From the NCBI RefSeq assembly GCF_041435435.1, contig NZ_CP108494.1, positions 2,762,501 to 2,826,500 of the forward strand: 64,000 nucleotides of DNA. Reading direction: 5' to 3'. Position 1 is the stretch's first letter. Each line of letters starts with the position of its first letter. This stretch comes from Streptomyces sp. NBC_01241 (GTDB lineage Bacteria; Actinomycetota; Actinomycetes; Streptomycetales; Streptomycetaceae). The translations under genes and the position numbers were made by a program. Below the pieces are notes generated by a model. The model was not told where the DNA came from. It made no database searches and was given only the letters and a program-made list of their open reading frames with translations. This document shows, piece after piece, positions 9,693 through 18,017 of this stretch.

Positions 9693-11144
9693 ATGACGTC
9701 GCAGACGACTCTGATCGGGCCGGGCCAGCAGCCCGGCAAGCCGGACCGGTCGAACGAACCGGGCACACCGAGTTCCTCCGACGGACTCCAGGCGGGCCTC
9801 AAGAACCGCCATCTCTCGATGATCGCCATCGGCGGTGTGATCGGCGCGGGCCTCTTCGTGGGCTCCGGCGCCGGTATCGCGGCCGCGGGACCGGCCATTC
9901 TCCTGTCGTACGCCCTGGTCGGCCTGATGGTCGTCTTCGTGATGCGGATGCTCGGCGAGATGGCCGCCGCCCGCCCCAGCTCGGGCTCCTTCTCCGCCTA
10001 CGCCGACCAGGCGCTGGGCCGCTGGGCCGGTTTCTCGATCGGCTGGCTGTACTGGTTCTTCTGGGTCGTGGTGCTCGCCGTCGAAGCCACGGCGGGTGCC
10101 AAGATCCTGGAGGGCTGGATACCGGGCGTCCCGCAGTGGGCGTGGGCACTGATCGTGATGCTGGTCCTCACCGCGACGAACCTGGTCTCGGTCGGGTCGT
10201 ACGGCGAGTTCGAGTTCTGGTTCGCCGGGATCAAGGTCGTGGCCATCGCGGCGTTCGTGATCGTCGGACTGCTCGCCGTCTTCGGGCTGCTGCCCGGCTC
10301 GGACAATCCGGGCGCGGGATTCGCGCATCTCACCGACACCGGCGGGTTCTTCCCCAAGGGACCCGGCGCCGTCCTCACCGGCGTACTGATGGTCGTCTTC
10401 TCCTTCATGGGCAGCGAGATCGTCACGTTGGCGGCCGGCGAGTCCGAGAACCCGCAGCGCGCCGTCCAGAAGGCCACCAACAGCGTGATCTGGCGGATCG
10501 CCGTCTTCTACCTGGGTTCGATCTTCGTCGTCCTCACCCTGCTGCCGTGGAACGACAAGTCGATCGTGCAGGAGGGCGGCAGCTACGTCGCCGCGCTCAA
10601 CTCCATCGGCATTCCGCACGCCGGTCAGGTGATGAACGTCATCGTGCTCACCGCCGTGCTGTCCTGCCTCAACTCCGGCCTCTACACCGCCTCGCGGATG
10701 GCCTTCTCGCTCGGCGGCCGCGGGGACGCGCCGAAGGTGTTCGCCCGGGTGAACAAGCGCGGCGTGCCGCAGGCGGCCATCCTGTCGTCCGTCGTGTTCG
10801 GCTTCGTCGCCGTGTTCTTCAACTACCGGTGGCCCGACACCGTCTTCCAGTTCCTGCTGAACTCCTCCGGTGCGGTCGCCCTGTTCGTCTGGCTGGTCAT
10901 CTGCTTCACGCAGTTGCGGATGCGGGGCATGATCCTGCGCGAGCAGCCGGAGAAGCTGGTCGTACGGATGTGGCTCTTCCCGTATCTGACCTGGGCGACC
11001 ATCGCGATGATCTCGTTCGTTCTCGTCTACATGCTGACCGACGACGGCGGACGTCAGCAGGTGCTGCTCTCGCTGCTCGTCGCGGCGCTGGTGGTGGCGG
11101 TCTCGCTGGTGCGTGAGGTACGGCAGCGGAAGGTCCGCGCCTGA
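9693..11144 (+). CDS. Amino acid permease (APC superfamily, GABA-permease type)
   Basis: A 483-residue, about 12-helix transporter. The AAT-type signature appears as [20 protein letters not shown] at the start of helix 1, with the helix-6 segment FSFMGSEIVTLAAGESENP. It imports amino acids with H+ across the cytoplasmic membrane; the exact substrate is not predictable. The ATG at 9693 has AAGG 10 nt upstream and gives the usual hydrophilic N-terminus of about 30 residues. A close paralogue lies at 12300-13727 on the other side of bioY. Confidence 0.9.
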   Translation: MTSQTTLIGPGQQPGKPDRSNEPGTPSSSDGLQAGLKNRHLSMIAIGGVIGAGLFVGSGAGIAAAGPAILLSYALVGLMVVFVMRMLGEMAAARPSSGSFSAYADQALGRWAGFSIGWLYWFFWVVVLAVEATAGAKILEGWIPGVPQWAWALIVMLVLTATNLVSVGSYGEFEFWFAGIKVVAIAAFVIVGLLAVFGLLPGSDNPGAGFAHLTDTGGFFPKGPGAVLTGVLMVVFSFMGSEIVTLAAGESENPQRAVQKATNSVIWRIAVFYLGSIFVVLTLLPWNDKSIVQEGGSYVAALNSIGIPHAGQVMNVIVLTAVLSCLNSGLYTASRMAFSLGGRGDAPKVFARVNKRGVPQAAILSSVVFGFVAVFFNYRWPDTVFQFLLNSSGAVALFVWLVICFTQLRMRGMILREQPEKLVVRMWLFPYLTWATIAMISFVLVYMLTDDGGRQQVLLSLLVAALVVAVSLVREVRQRKVRA

Positions 11145-11180
11145 TCGGGGCCATCGGCTGCCACGCGACGCGCGGACGCG

Positions 11181-11223
11181 GAAGAGGCTCGCCGGTCGGT
11201 GTCACGACCCGGCGAGCCTCTTC
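11181..11223. terminator. Strong bidirectional terminator hairpin
   Basis: A perfect 15-bp stem (11181-11195 with 11209-11223, 13-nt loop) separates the convergent permease and bioY genes. Confidence 0.8.
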
Positions 11224-11248
11224 GGAAGTTGCGGCAGGAGCTACGGCA

Positions 11249-11845
11249 TCAGCCGCGACGGCCGATGAGCTTCCAGGACGCGGGCAGCGCGCCCATCGCC
11301 AGCGCCGCCTTCAGCGCGTCACCGAGCAGGAACGGCACCAGTCCGGCCGCGATCGCGGCGCTCGCCGACATGCCGGTGGACAGCGCCAGGTACGGGACGC
11401 CGACCGCGTAGATGACCGCGGAGCCCAGCACCATCGTGCCCGCGGTACGCAGCACGGAGCGGTCGCCGCCGCGACGGGCGAGGCCGCCGACCACGGTGGC
11501 GGCGAGCAGCATCCCGAGGACGTAGCCGAACGAGGCGCCGCCCGCGCCGGAGCTGCCGCCCGCGAACCACGGCATGCCCGCCATGCCGATGAGCGCGTAC
11601 ACGGCGAGGGAGAGGAAGCCGCGACGGGCGCCGAGCGCGGTGCCGACGAGGAGCGCGGCGAACGTCTGGCCGGTGACGGGGACCGGGGAGCCGGGCACCG
11701 GGACGGCGATCTGGGCGGCGATGCCGGTGAGCGCGGCGCCACCGAGGACCAGGGCCGTGTCGACGGCGTAACGGTGCCTGGCGGCGGGCAGCAGGTCGGC
11801 GAGGACCGCTCCGGTACGGGCAGGGGCGGCGGCAGCAGTGCTCAT
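11249..11845 (-). CDS. bioY: Biotin transporter substrate-binding component BioY
   Basis: A 198-residue membrane protein of about six helices with the BioY hallmarks VPVPGSPVPVTGQTF and the glycine-rich FGYVLGMLLAA. It is the S component of an ECF biotin importer. No bioM/bioN energising genes are adjacent, so it either works alone or shares the global ECF module encoded elsewhere. The ATG at 11845 is preceded by GAGTCCCG. An imperfect 20-bp palindrome lies 55-74 nt upstream and could be a repressor site for biotin control. Confidence 0.92.
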   Translation of the reverse strand: MSTAAAAPARTGAVLADLLPAARHRYAVDTALVLGGAALTGIAAQIAVPVPGSPVPVTGQTFAALLVGTALGARRGFLSLAVYALIGMAGMPWFAGGSSGAGGASFGYVLGMLLAATVVGGLARRGGDRSVLRTAGTMVLGSAVIYAVGVPYLALSTGMSASAAIAAGLVPFLLGDALKAALAMGALPASWKLIGRRG

Positions 11846-11899
11846 CGGGACTCCGCGGGGTGAGGGCAGGCGAGGACAGGTGGGACGGACTCAGGCTGA

Positions 11900-11919
11900 C
11901 GTTAGCCCAGGGGTTAACG
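11900..11919. promoter_or_regulatory. Imperfect palindrome upstream of bioY
   Basis: CGTTAGCCCA/GGGGTTAACG forms a 20-bp inverted repeat with 8 of 10 positions paired. It contains a GTTAACC half-site resembling the half-sites of biotin-responsive BirA boxes. Its position, 55 nt before bioY, suits an operator. The identity of the regulator is unknown. Confidence 0.4.
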
Positions 11920-12299
11920 CTCGATCACCATCAGTGGCCCACAAAGCGGCGACTGACGCATTGGTGGGGTTCACACAAAGAGGCTTACGCAATCGCGTGA
12001 CGGCGTGACGCTTGTCACTGCGATGGGGCGGATGGGCTCACACTCTGCCTGGAGGCCCCACCGGGAGGGACTGTAGGTTTTCACCAAATCCGCACGGTGA
12101 CCGACCGGCGATCACCCCGACCTCCGTGCCGTACCCGGGTGCGCACTTTGTGTGAGCGTCCTGCCCGTATAGCGGACAGCGGTTCCGTGTGAACGGGGCG
12201 CCTGCCCAGACTGTGCGCGCACGTACCCCCCACGTACCCCCACGTCCCCCGTACGTGCCGTACGTCCCCCTTGCCTCACCTACCGAACAGAGCTCGTCC
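11920..12299. other. Intergenic region between bioY and the second permease, with a C-rich direct repeat
   Basis: The 454-bp gap holds no convincing gene. At 12221-12270 there is a run of degenerate 9-11-nt units of the form ACGTACCCCC repeated about five times just before the permease start. TATAGC near 12167 could be a -10 element, but no well-placed -35 was seen. Confidence 0.35.
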
Positions 12300-13727
12300 A
12301 TGTCTCGGATTTCCGCGTCTCCCCCCACCGGTTCCCCGGCCGCCGTCTCCGATGCCGGGGGCGATTCCGCGCTCACCCACGGACTCAAGCAACGCCATCT
12401 GTCGATGATCGCCCTCGGCGGCGTCATCGGCGCCGGGCTCTTCGTCGGCTCGGGTGCGGGTATCGCCGCAGCCGGCCCGTCGATCGTCATCGCGTACGCC
12501 GTCTCCGGACTGCTGGTCATGCTCGTGATGCGGATGCTCGGCGAGATGTCGGCCGCGAACCCGGCCTCCGGTTCCTTCTCCGTCCACGCGGAGCGGGCGA
12601 TCGGGCCGTGGGCGGGCTTCACCGTGGGCTGGGCGTTCTGGGTGCTGCTCTGTGTCGCCGTCGGCCTGGAGGGCATCGGTGCCGCGAAGATCGTCATCGG
12701 CTGGCTGCCCGGTACGCCGGAGTGGGCCTGGGTCGCGCTGTTCATGGTGGTCTTCCTGGGCACGAACCTGGCCTCGGTGAAGAAGTTCGGCGAGTTCGAG
12801 TTCTGGTTCGCCGCCCTCAAGGTCGTGGCGATCTCGCTCTTCCTGGTCCTGGGTGTGCTGGCGATCCTCGGCGTGCTGCCCGGCACGGACTCCCCCGGCG
12901 CCGCCAACCTCAAGGGCGAGGGCGGCTTCATGCCGAACGGCGCCGAGGGTCTGGTGATCGGGCTGCTCGCCTCCGTCTTCGCGTACGGCGGTCTGGAGAC
13001 CGTGACCATCGCCGCAGCCGAGTCCGAGAACCCGGTGCAGGGGGTCGCCAAGGCCGTGCGGACGGCGATGTGGCGGATCGCGCTCTTCTACGTCGGCTCG
13101 ATGGCCGTCGTCGTCACGCTGGTCCCGTGGGACGACCCGAAGGTCGTGGAGGTCGGCCCGTTCTACGCGGCCCTGAACCACCTCGGCATCAGCGGCGCCG
13201 CCGAGATCATGAACGTGGTCATCCTGGTCGCCCTGCTCTCCGCGATGAACGCCAACATCTACGGCGCCTCGCGCATGGCCTGTTCGCTGGTCGCCCGCGG
13301 CCAGGGCCCGAAGCGGCTCGGCCGGATCTCCTCGGGCGTCCCGCGCCCCGCCGTGCTGGTCTCGTCCGTCTTCGGCTTCCTGTGCGTGCTGCTGAGCTAC
13401 TGGCGCCCCGACGACGTGTTCCCGTGGCTACTCAACATGATCGGCGCGGTGATCCTGGTCGTCTGGATCTTCATCGCGCTCTCCCAGCTGATCCTGCGCG
13501 ACCGGCTGGAGCGCGAGGCCCCGGAGAAGCTCGTCGTACGGATGTGGCTCTTCCCGGTCCTGACGGTGCTGGCGCTCCTGGCGATGGCCGGCATCTTCAT
13601 CCTGATGCTGCTCCAGCCCGACACCCGTGACCAGTTGATGGCGACCGGTGTCCTGACCGTCGCCCTGGCGGCCATCGGTGTCGTACGGCAGCGGCGGGCC
13701 GTGGCCGTCAAGGGCGCCCAGGGCTGA
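12300..13727 (+). CDS. Amino acid permease (APC superfamily), paralogue of 9693-11144
   Basis: A 475-residue, 12-helix transporter. The conserved [20 protein letters not shown] segment opens helix 1 and [17 protein letters not shown] corresponds to helix 6. Large parts match the permease at 9693-11144 residue for residue, so the pair arose by duplication, though bioY separates them and helices 10-12 differ. Substrate unknown. The ATG at 12300 gives a normal 30-residue hydrophilic N-terminus; the SD (GAACAGAG) is weak, and the frame is open upstream to 12189 without a better start. Confidence 0.88.
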   Translation: MSRISASPPTGSPAAVSDAGGDSALTHGLKQRHLSMIALGGVIGAGLFVGSGAGIAAAGPSIVIAYAVSGLLVMLVMRMLGEMSAANPASGSFSVHAERAIGPWAGFTVGWAFWVLLCVAVGLEGIGAAKIVIGWLPGTPEWAWVALFMVVFLGTNLASVKKFGEFEFWFAALKVVAISLFLVLGVLAILGVLPGTDSPGAANLKGEGGFMPNGAEGLVIGLLASVFAYGGLETVTIAAAESENPVQGVAKAVRTAMWRIALFYVGSMAVVVTLVPWDDPKVVEVGPFYAALNHLGISGAAEIMNVVILVALLSAMNANIYGASRMACSLVARGQGPKRLGRISSGVPRPAVLVSSVFGFLCVLLSYWRPDDVFPWLLNMIGAVILVVWIFIALSQLILRDRLEREAPEKLVVRMWLFPVLTVLALLAMAGIFILMLLQPDTRDQLMATGVLTVALAAIGVVRQRRAVAVKGAQG

Positions 13728-13825
13728 GGCCGGGTACGCGGGGCCGTCGAGGCGTCCTGCCCGCAGGGCACGTCGAGGCCCGAAAGGCTGATCATTTTCG
13801 ACGCCCTCCTGCTGCTAGCCTGCTT

Positions 13826-13842
13826 CTGCACATAGATTGCAA
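13826..13842. promoter_or_regulatory. Nur-like box upstream of sodF
   Basis: CTGCAC-N5-TTGCAA at 13826-13842 matches the published Streptomyces Nur consensus tTGCaa-N5-ttGCAA at most positions. It lies 35 nt upstream of the sodF start, where a repressor would block the promoter. In S. coelicolor, Nur with nickel represses sodF. Equivalence here is inferred from motif and position. Confidence 0.6.
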
Positions 13843-13876
13843 TAACAACAGCACGGCATCTGGAGGGTTCGACCAC

Positions 13877-14518
13877 ATGGCCACGTACACGCTCCCGGAA
13901 CTCCCGTACGACTACGCGGCGCTCGAACCGGTCATCAATCCGCAGATCATCGAGCTCCACCACGACAAGCACCACGCCGCCTATGTGAAGGGCGCGAACG
14001 ACACCCTCGAGCAGCTGGAGGAAGCGCGCGACAAGGAGGCCTGGGGAGCGGTCAACGGACTCCAGAAGAACCTCGCGTTCCACCTCTCCGGCCACATCCT
14101 GCACTCGATCTACTGGCACAACATGACCGGCGACGGCGGCGGCGAGCCCCTCGCGGTGGACGGTGTCGGTGACCTCGCGGACGCGATCACGGAGTCGTTC
14201 GGCTCGTTCGTGGGGTTCAAGTCCCAGCTGACGAAAGCCGCGGCCACCACGCAGGGCTCCGGCTGGGGCGTCCTCGCGTACGAGCCGGTCAGCGGAAAAC
14301 TGATCGTCGAGCAGGTCTACGACCACCAGGGCAATGTCGGCCAGGGCTCCGTTCCGATCCTGGTCTTCGACGCCTGGGAGCACGCCTTCTACCTTCAGTA
14401 CAAGAACCAGAAGGTCGACTTCATCGAGGCCATGTGGCGCGTAGTCAACTGGCAGGACGTGGCGAAGCGTTATGCGGCCGCCAAGGAGCGCGCCGACGTA
14501 CTGCTGCTCACCCCCTGA
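13877..14518 (+). CDS. sodF: Iron(-zinc) superoxide dismutase
   Basis: A 213-residue cytosolic Fe/Mn-family SOD converting superoxide to hydrogen peroxide and oxygen. The four metal ligands are visible: His28 in ELHHDKHH, His76 in HILHSIYW, and Asp165 and His169 in [10 protein letters not shown]. The length and sequence fit Streptomyces SodF. GGAGGG lies 9 nt upstream of the ATG. A Nur-like box in the leader predicts nickel repression, complementary to a nickel SOD that would be encoded elsewhere. The gene is monocistronic, ending at a hairpin shared with the convergent hydrolase gene. Confidence 0.95.
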   Translation: MATYTLPELPYDYAALEPVINPQIIELHHDKHHAAYVKGANDTLEQLEEARDKEAWGAVNGLQKNLAFHLSGHILHSIYWHNMTGDGGGEPLAVDGVGDLADAITESFGSFVGFKSQLTKAAATTQGSGWGVLAYEPVSGKLIVEQVYDHQGNVGQGSVPILVFDAWEHAFYLQYKNQKVDFIEAMWRVVNWQDVAKRYAAAKERADVLLLTP

Positions 14519-14588
14519 GCGGGCGGCGCATGAACGTCCTGCCTCGTGATCGTCTTCTCAGCCTTCGCCGGGCAGGCGGATGAAGGGG

Positions 14589-14621
14589 GGACCCTCGCCT
14601 GGACGTGACAGGTGGGGGTCC
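14589..14621. terminator. Hairpin between sodF and the convergent hydrolase
   Basis: Arms 14589-14601 and 14609-14621 pair at 11 of 13 positions around a 7-nt loop, with TTCTT following on the plus strand. Confidence 0.65.
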
Positions 14622-14649
14622 TTCTTCACGTTGCGCGGCAGGGGGTGGG

Positions 14650-15534
14650 TCAGGAGGCGGGTGCGTGCTTCAGCAGCGTGCGCAGCACCTGCTCGGCATG
14701 GGTCCAGAGCACCGCCCCACCGGCGTCCGGCACCAGGTGCCGGACCGCTCCCGGGATGCGCGAGGCCAGGCCGACGCCCCGGTCGGGCGAGTGGCTCTCG
14801 TCCAGTTCCCCGTACCAGAGGTCCACCGGCACGTCGATGTCCGACAGCTCGATCCCCCAGCGCCCCATGGCCAGAACGGTGTCCCGGGCATAGCCGTCGG
14901 CCCCCTGCGCGAAGGCCTCGTCGAGCGCGCGCCGGTAGGCGGCGGCGAACGCGGGCTGCCGATACACGGCGAGGTCGCACTCCGGGCTGTGGGACATGAC
15001 CATGTCCCACATCGCCTGCGGGGTGAACCCGGCGAAGACCTTCTCCGCGGCGGCCGGGTCGGACACCGCCAGGTCGACGAGGCCCCGCAGTTCACCCGGA
15101 AGCGCGTCGGCGAACGACGGTGCGGCGATCTCGTCCGCACCGGAGACCACCGCGAGCGCGCCGACCACTCCGGCGGCGGCACAGCCGAGGGCGAAGGGCG
15201 CCCCCTGCGAGTTGCCCACCATCAAAGGCCGGTCCAGACCCCGCGCGGCGGTGAACGTACGGACGTCGTCGGCGAAATCGCCGAAAGTGCGGCCGGCCAG
15301 GGGCGAGGAGGCGCCGAGACCGGGACGGTCGAGCGAGATCAGCCGCACCCCGAGACCGTCCGCCGCCTCGCCGCCGAACCCGAGGTGCCTGCTGGTGGCC
15401 GCCCCCGGCGACAACAGCACCGGCACGCCGTCAGCCGGCCCCCACTCGGCCCACCCCAGCCGCCGCCCTCCCGGCAGCTGTTCCGTACCGATACGAACCG
15501 GATCATCCACGCGCAAACTCATGCCCCTCATCAT
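14650..15534 (-). CDS. Alpha/beta hydrolase
   Basis: A 294-residue alpha/beta-hydrolase fold protein. The nucleophile elbow is VGNSQGA (Ser in GNSQG), the oxyanion region is LLSPGAATSRH, and the acid and base lie in the C-terminal third (DVPVDLWYGELDES, then a late His). The family covers esterases, lipases and haloperoxidase-like enzymes; no specific substrate is readable. The ATG at 15534 has GGGA 6 nt upstream; a GTG at 15549 and an ATG at 15522 are alternatives. It follows the O-methyltransferase gene on the same strand by about 46 nt and may be co-transcribed with it. Confidence 0.8.
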   Translation of the reverse strand: MMRGMSLRVDDPVRIGTEQLPGGRRLGWAEWGPADGVPVLLSPGAATSRHLGFGGEAADGLGVRLISLDRPGLGASSPLAGRTFGDFADDVRTFTAARGLDRPLMVGNSQGAPFALGCAAAGVVGALAVVSGADEIAAPSFADALPGELRGLVDLAVSDPAAAEKVFAGFTPQAMWDMVMSHSPECDLAVYRQPAFAAAYRRALDEAFAQGADGYARDTVLAMGRWGIELSDIDVPVDLWYGELDESHSPDRGVGLASRIPGAVRHLVPDAGGAVLWTHAEQVLRTLLKHAPAS

Positions 15535-15580
15535 GGCCGGTCCCGCCACCCGCGTCGAAGGATTTCCGCCCGCCCCGCGG

Positions 15581-16255
15581 CTACCGTCCGTCGGTGACGA
15601 GCGCCATCATCAGGCCGTCGTGCCCCTTGCTGCCGACGGTCTGCAGAGCGGTCGCGGTCAAGGTCGGTTCGGCCGCGACGAGTTCGGTGAACCGGCGTAC
15701 GCCCTGCACCTTCGGGTCGTCACTGGCGCCGTCGACCACCTCTCCGTCGCGTACGACGTTGTCGGCGATGATCAGGCTGCCGGGCCGGGTCAGCTTCAGG
15801 GACCAGGCCAGGTAGTCGGGGTTGCTCGGCTTGTCGGCGTCGATGAACACGACGTCGAACGGCCCGTACCCCTCCTCCGCGAGCTCCGGCAGCGTGTCGA
15901 GGGCCCGGCCGACCCGGATCTCGACGACCTCCGCCAGGCCGGCGCGCTCGATGTTCCCACGCGCCACCTCGGCGCACTCCGGATCGGATTCGAGCGTCAC
16001 GAGTTTGCCGCCCTCGGGCAGCGCGCGGGCCAGCCAGATGGTGCTGTAGCCACCCAGGGTGCCGATCTCCAGCACGGTGCGCGCCCCCTGGAGCCTGGCC
16101 AGCAGATGCAGCAGCTTGCCCTGGTTGGCGGCGACCTGGATCGCCGGGAGTCCAGCCTTGTCACTGGCCTCGACGGCCGCGTCCAGGGCTTCGTCCGAGC
16201 CCACCAGCAGGCCGTTGAAGTAGTCGTCGACCTCGGTCCATCGCGCCATCGTCAC
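15581..16255 (-). CDS. SAM-dependent O-methyltransferase (Methyltransf_3 type)
   Basis: A 224-residue class I methyltransferase of the catechol/caffeoyl-CoA O-methyltransferase family. SAM motif I is VLEIGTLGGYSTIWLA, followed by VTLESD and the metal-binding DVVFIDADKP segment. The enzyme presumably methylates a hydroxyl of a small aromatic molecule using a divalent metal. It diverges from the acetyltransferase gene over 64 bp containing an inverted repeat (16278-16300), which suggests shared induction by a small molecule. Confidence 0.87.
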   Translation of the reverse strand: MTMARWTEVDDYFNGLLVGSDEALDAAVEASDKAGLPAIQVAANQGKLLHLLARLQGARTVLEIGTLGGYSTIWLARALPEGGKLVTLESDPECAEVARGNIERAGLAEVVEIRVGRALDTLPELAEEGYGPFDVVFIDADKPSNPDYLAWSLKLTRPGSLIIADNVVRDGEVVDGASDDPKVQGVRRFTELVAAEPTLTATALQTVGSKGHDGLMMALVTDGR

Positions 16256-16277
16256 GGCATGCCCCTCTCAACACCTA

Positions 16278-16300
16278 GTAAGTTTTCAAAAGGAACTTAC
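16278..16300. promoter_or_regulatory. Inverted repeat in the divergent methyltransferase/acetyltransferase intergenic region
   Basis: GTAAGTT (16278-16284) and AACTTAC (16294-16300) are perfect 7-bp arms around a 9-nt AT-rich spacer, centred 34 bp from one start and 31 bp from the other. The geometry suits a dimeric repressor of the HxlR/MarR/TetR kind controlling both genes. No regulator gene is adjacent. Confidence 0.6.
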
Positions 16301-16319
16301 CCCATGCGAGGTGAATGCG

Positions 16320-16982
16320 ATGATGGGCCCCATGAGCCTCGTCCCCGCCGACCCCACCGTCCTCCACCCGATGCCGGGCCAGCCCCGGGTCGTCCAGCTC
16401 AAGCCACTGGTGAAGTCCGAACTGATCGAAATCGGCGACTACTCGTACTACGACGATCCCGACGACGCGACGGCGTTCGAGACCCGCAACGTGCTGTACC
16501 ACTACGGCCCCGAGAAGCTCGTCATCGGGAAGTTCTGCGCGCTGGGGACCGGGACGCGGTTCATCATGAACGGCGCCAACCACCGGATGGACGGGCCGTC
16601 CACCTTCCCGTTCCCCACCATGGGCGGCTCCTGGGCCGAACACTTCGACCTGCTGACCGGGCTGCCCGGCCGGGGTGACACGGTCGTCGGCAACGACGTC
16701 TGGTTCGGCTACGACTCCATGGTGATGCCGGGCGTACGGATCGGACACGGCGCGATCATCGGCGCCGGCGCAGTCGTCGTGGGTGACGTACCCGACTACG
16801 GCATCGTCGGCGGCAATCCGGCCCAGCTGATCCGTACCCGGTACGACGACGAGACCATCGCCCGGCTCCTCGCCGTCGCCTGGTGGGACTGGCCCGCCGA
16901 GCATCTCACCCGACACATCCGCACCATCATGTCCGGCAGCGTCGACGCCCTCGAAGCGGCCGCCCCGGAGGGGACATCATGA
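16320..16982 (+). CDS. Xenobiotic acetyltransferase, left-handed beta-helix (Vat/CatB type)
   Basis: A 220-residue hexapeptide-repeat acetyltransferase. Features are IGDYSYYDDP near the start, repeat coils in IGKFCALGTGTRFIMNGANH (His catalytic in this family), VVGNDVWFGYDSMVMPGV, and the coenzyme A end motif GGNPAQLIRTR. The family acetylates streptogramin A, chloramphenicol and related alcohols, but many members have no known drug, so resistance is not assured. The ATG at 16320 has GAGG 8 nt upstream. Its stop overlaps the MOSC gene start (ATGA). Confidence 0.87.
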   Translation: MMGPMSLVPADPTVLHPMPGQPRVVQLKPLVKSELIEIGDYSYYDDPDDATAFETRNVLYHYGPEKLVIGKFCALGTGTRFIMNGANHRMDGPSTFPFPTMGGSWAEHFDLLTGLPGRGDTVVGNDVWFGYDSMVMPGVRIGHGAIIGAGAVVVGDVPDYGIVGGNPAQLIRTRYDDETIARLLAVAWWDWPAEHLTRHIRTIMSGSVDALEAAAPEGTS

Positions 16983-17818
16983 CGATCACCGTTCGAGAAC
17001 TCGCCTACTACCCCGTCAAGGGCTGCGCCGGGACGACGGTCGGTTCCGCCCAGGTCCTCGGCACCGGCCTCGAACACGACCGGACGTTCATGGTGGTGGA
17101 CGCGGCGGACGGTGCGTTCCGCAGTCAGCGCAAGCACCCCTCGATGGCTGCGATCCGGGTGGAAGTCCTGGACGGTGGGGCGACGTTGACCCTTTCCGCC
17201 GAGGGCATCGAGCCGCTGCGTCTGGACGTCGACCGGGACGGCCCGCGTCGCGAGGTCAGCATGTTCGACCGCCCTCTCGGCGTAGCCGCCGACCAGGGGG
17301 ACGAGATCGCGGACTGGTTCTCCGACGCACTCGGCGCAAAGTCCCGCCTGGTACGGGTGGCCCCCGGCTTCGACCGGGACGGCTGGGGCGACACCCCGGG
17401 CAAGGTCAATTTCGCCGACGCGCACGCCGTGCTGGTCACCTCGATGGCCTCCCTCGACGGCCTCAACGCCCGTATCGCCGCCCGGGGCGACGCCGAGGCC
17501 GTACCGATGGACCGCTTCCGCCCCAACATCGTCCTGACCGGCAACGACGAGCCCCACTTCGAGGACCGGATTCGCCGGATGACCATCGGCTCCGCGGAAC
17601 TCGCCTACTCGGTACGGGCGACGCGGTGCAGCGTCCCCCTCGTCGACCAGCGCACCGGCCGCCGCGCGGGCCCGGAACCGGTCCGGACCCTGGCGACGTA
17701 CCGGCGCGAGCCGGAGTACAAGAACCAGGTGAGCTTCGGCGCGAAGAACGCGGTGGTCTGCGAAGGCGTGCTGACCGTCGGCGACGCGGTCGAGGTCGCG
17801 GAGTGGCTCAGCCGGTGA
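16979..17818 (+). CDS. MOSC domain-containing protein
   Basis: A 279-residue protein with the MOSC N-terminal beta-barrel (YYPVKGCAGT at residues 9-18) and a MOSC domain containing RFRPNIVL and the conserved Cys in RATRCSVPLVD. By family analogy (YiiM/mARC) it may bind a molybdenum cofactor and reduce N-hydroxylated compounds. The ATG overlaps the stop of the acetyltransferase (ATGA), indicating coupled translation and joint induction with it. Its 3' end overlaps the convergent DUF397 gene by 11 bp. Confidence 0.87.
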   Translation: MTITVRELAYYPVKGCAGTTVGSAQVLGTGLEHDRTFMVVDAADGAFRSQRKHPSMAAIRVEVLDGGATLTLSAEGIEPLRLDVDRDGPRREVSMFDRPLGVAADQGDEIADWFSDALGAKSRLVRVAPGFDRDGWGDTPGKVNFADAHAVLVTSMASLDGLNARIAARGDAEAVPMDRFRPNIVLTGNDEPHFEDRIRRMTIGSAELAYSVRATRCSVPLVDQRTGRRAGPEPVRTLATYRREPEYKNQVSFGAKNAVVCEGVLTVGDAVEVAEWLSR

Positions 17819-18017
17819 AGGCCCCGGCCTTCACCCCTTCGATGAACGCGGACCACTCGTCGGGGGCGTAGAACTGAAGCCCGCCGTCACGGTTCTTGCT
17901 GTCCCGGACCGCCCTGCCGCCGTCGGCGGTGTGGGCGACCTCGATGCATTCGGAGCCCTGCCCTCCGGAGGAGTACGACGACTTCACGAAACGGGTGCTG
18001 ATTATCTGGCTGCTCAC
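17808..18017 (-). CDS. DUF397 protein, partner of the XRE regulator
   Basis: A 69-residue DUF397 protein with the family motifs FVKSSYSSGGQGSECIEVA, VRDSKN and W..F..GVKAG. These small actinobacterial proteins are almost always encoded next to a DUF5753/XRE regulator and appear to modulate it. The start is a GTG overlapping the regulator's TGA (GTGA), so translation is coupled. Confidence 0.9.
   Translation of the reverse strand: MSSQIISTRFVKSSYSSGGQGSECIEVAHTADGGRAVRDSKNRDGGLQFYAPDEWSAFIEGVKAGAFTG

Noticed and set aside
14650..16255. A biosynthetic gene cluster from the hydrolase, methyltransferase and acetyltransferase genes
   Set aside because: No core synthase, thioesterase partner or pathway regulator is present; a local detoxification locus is the simpler reading.
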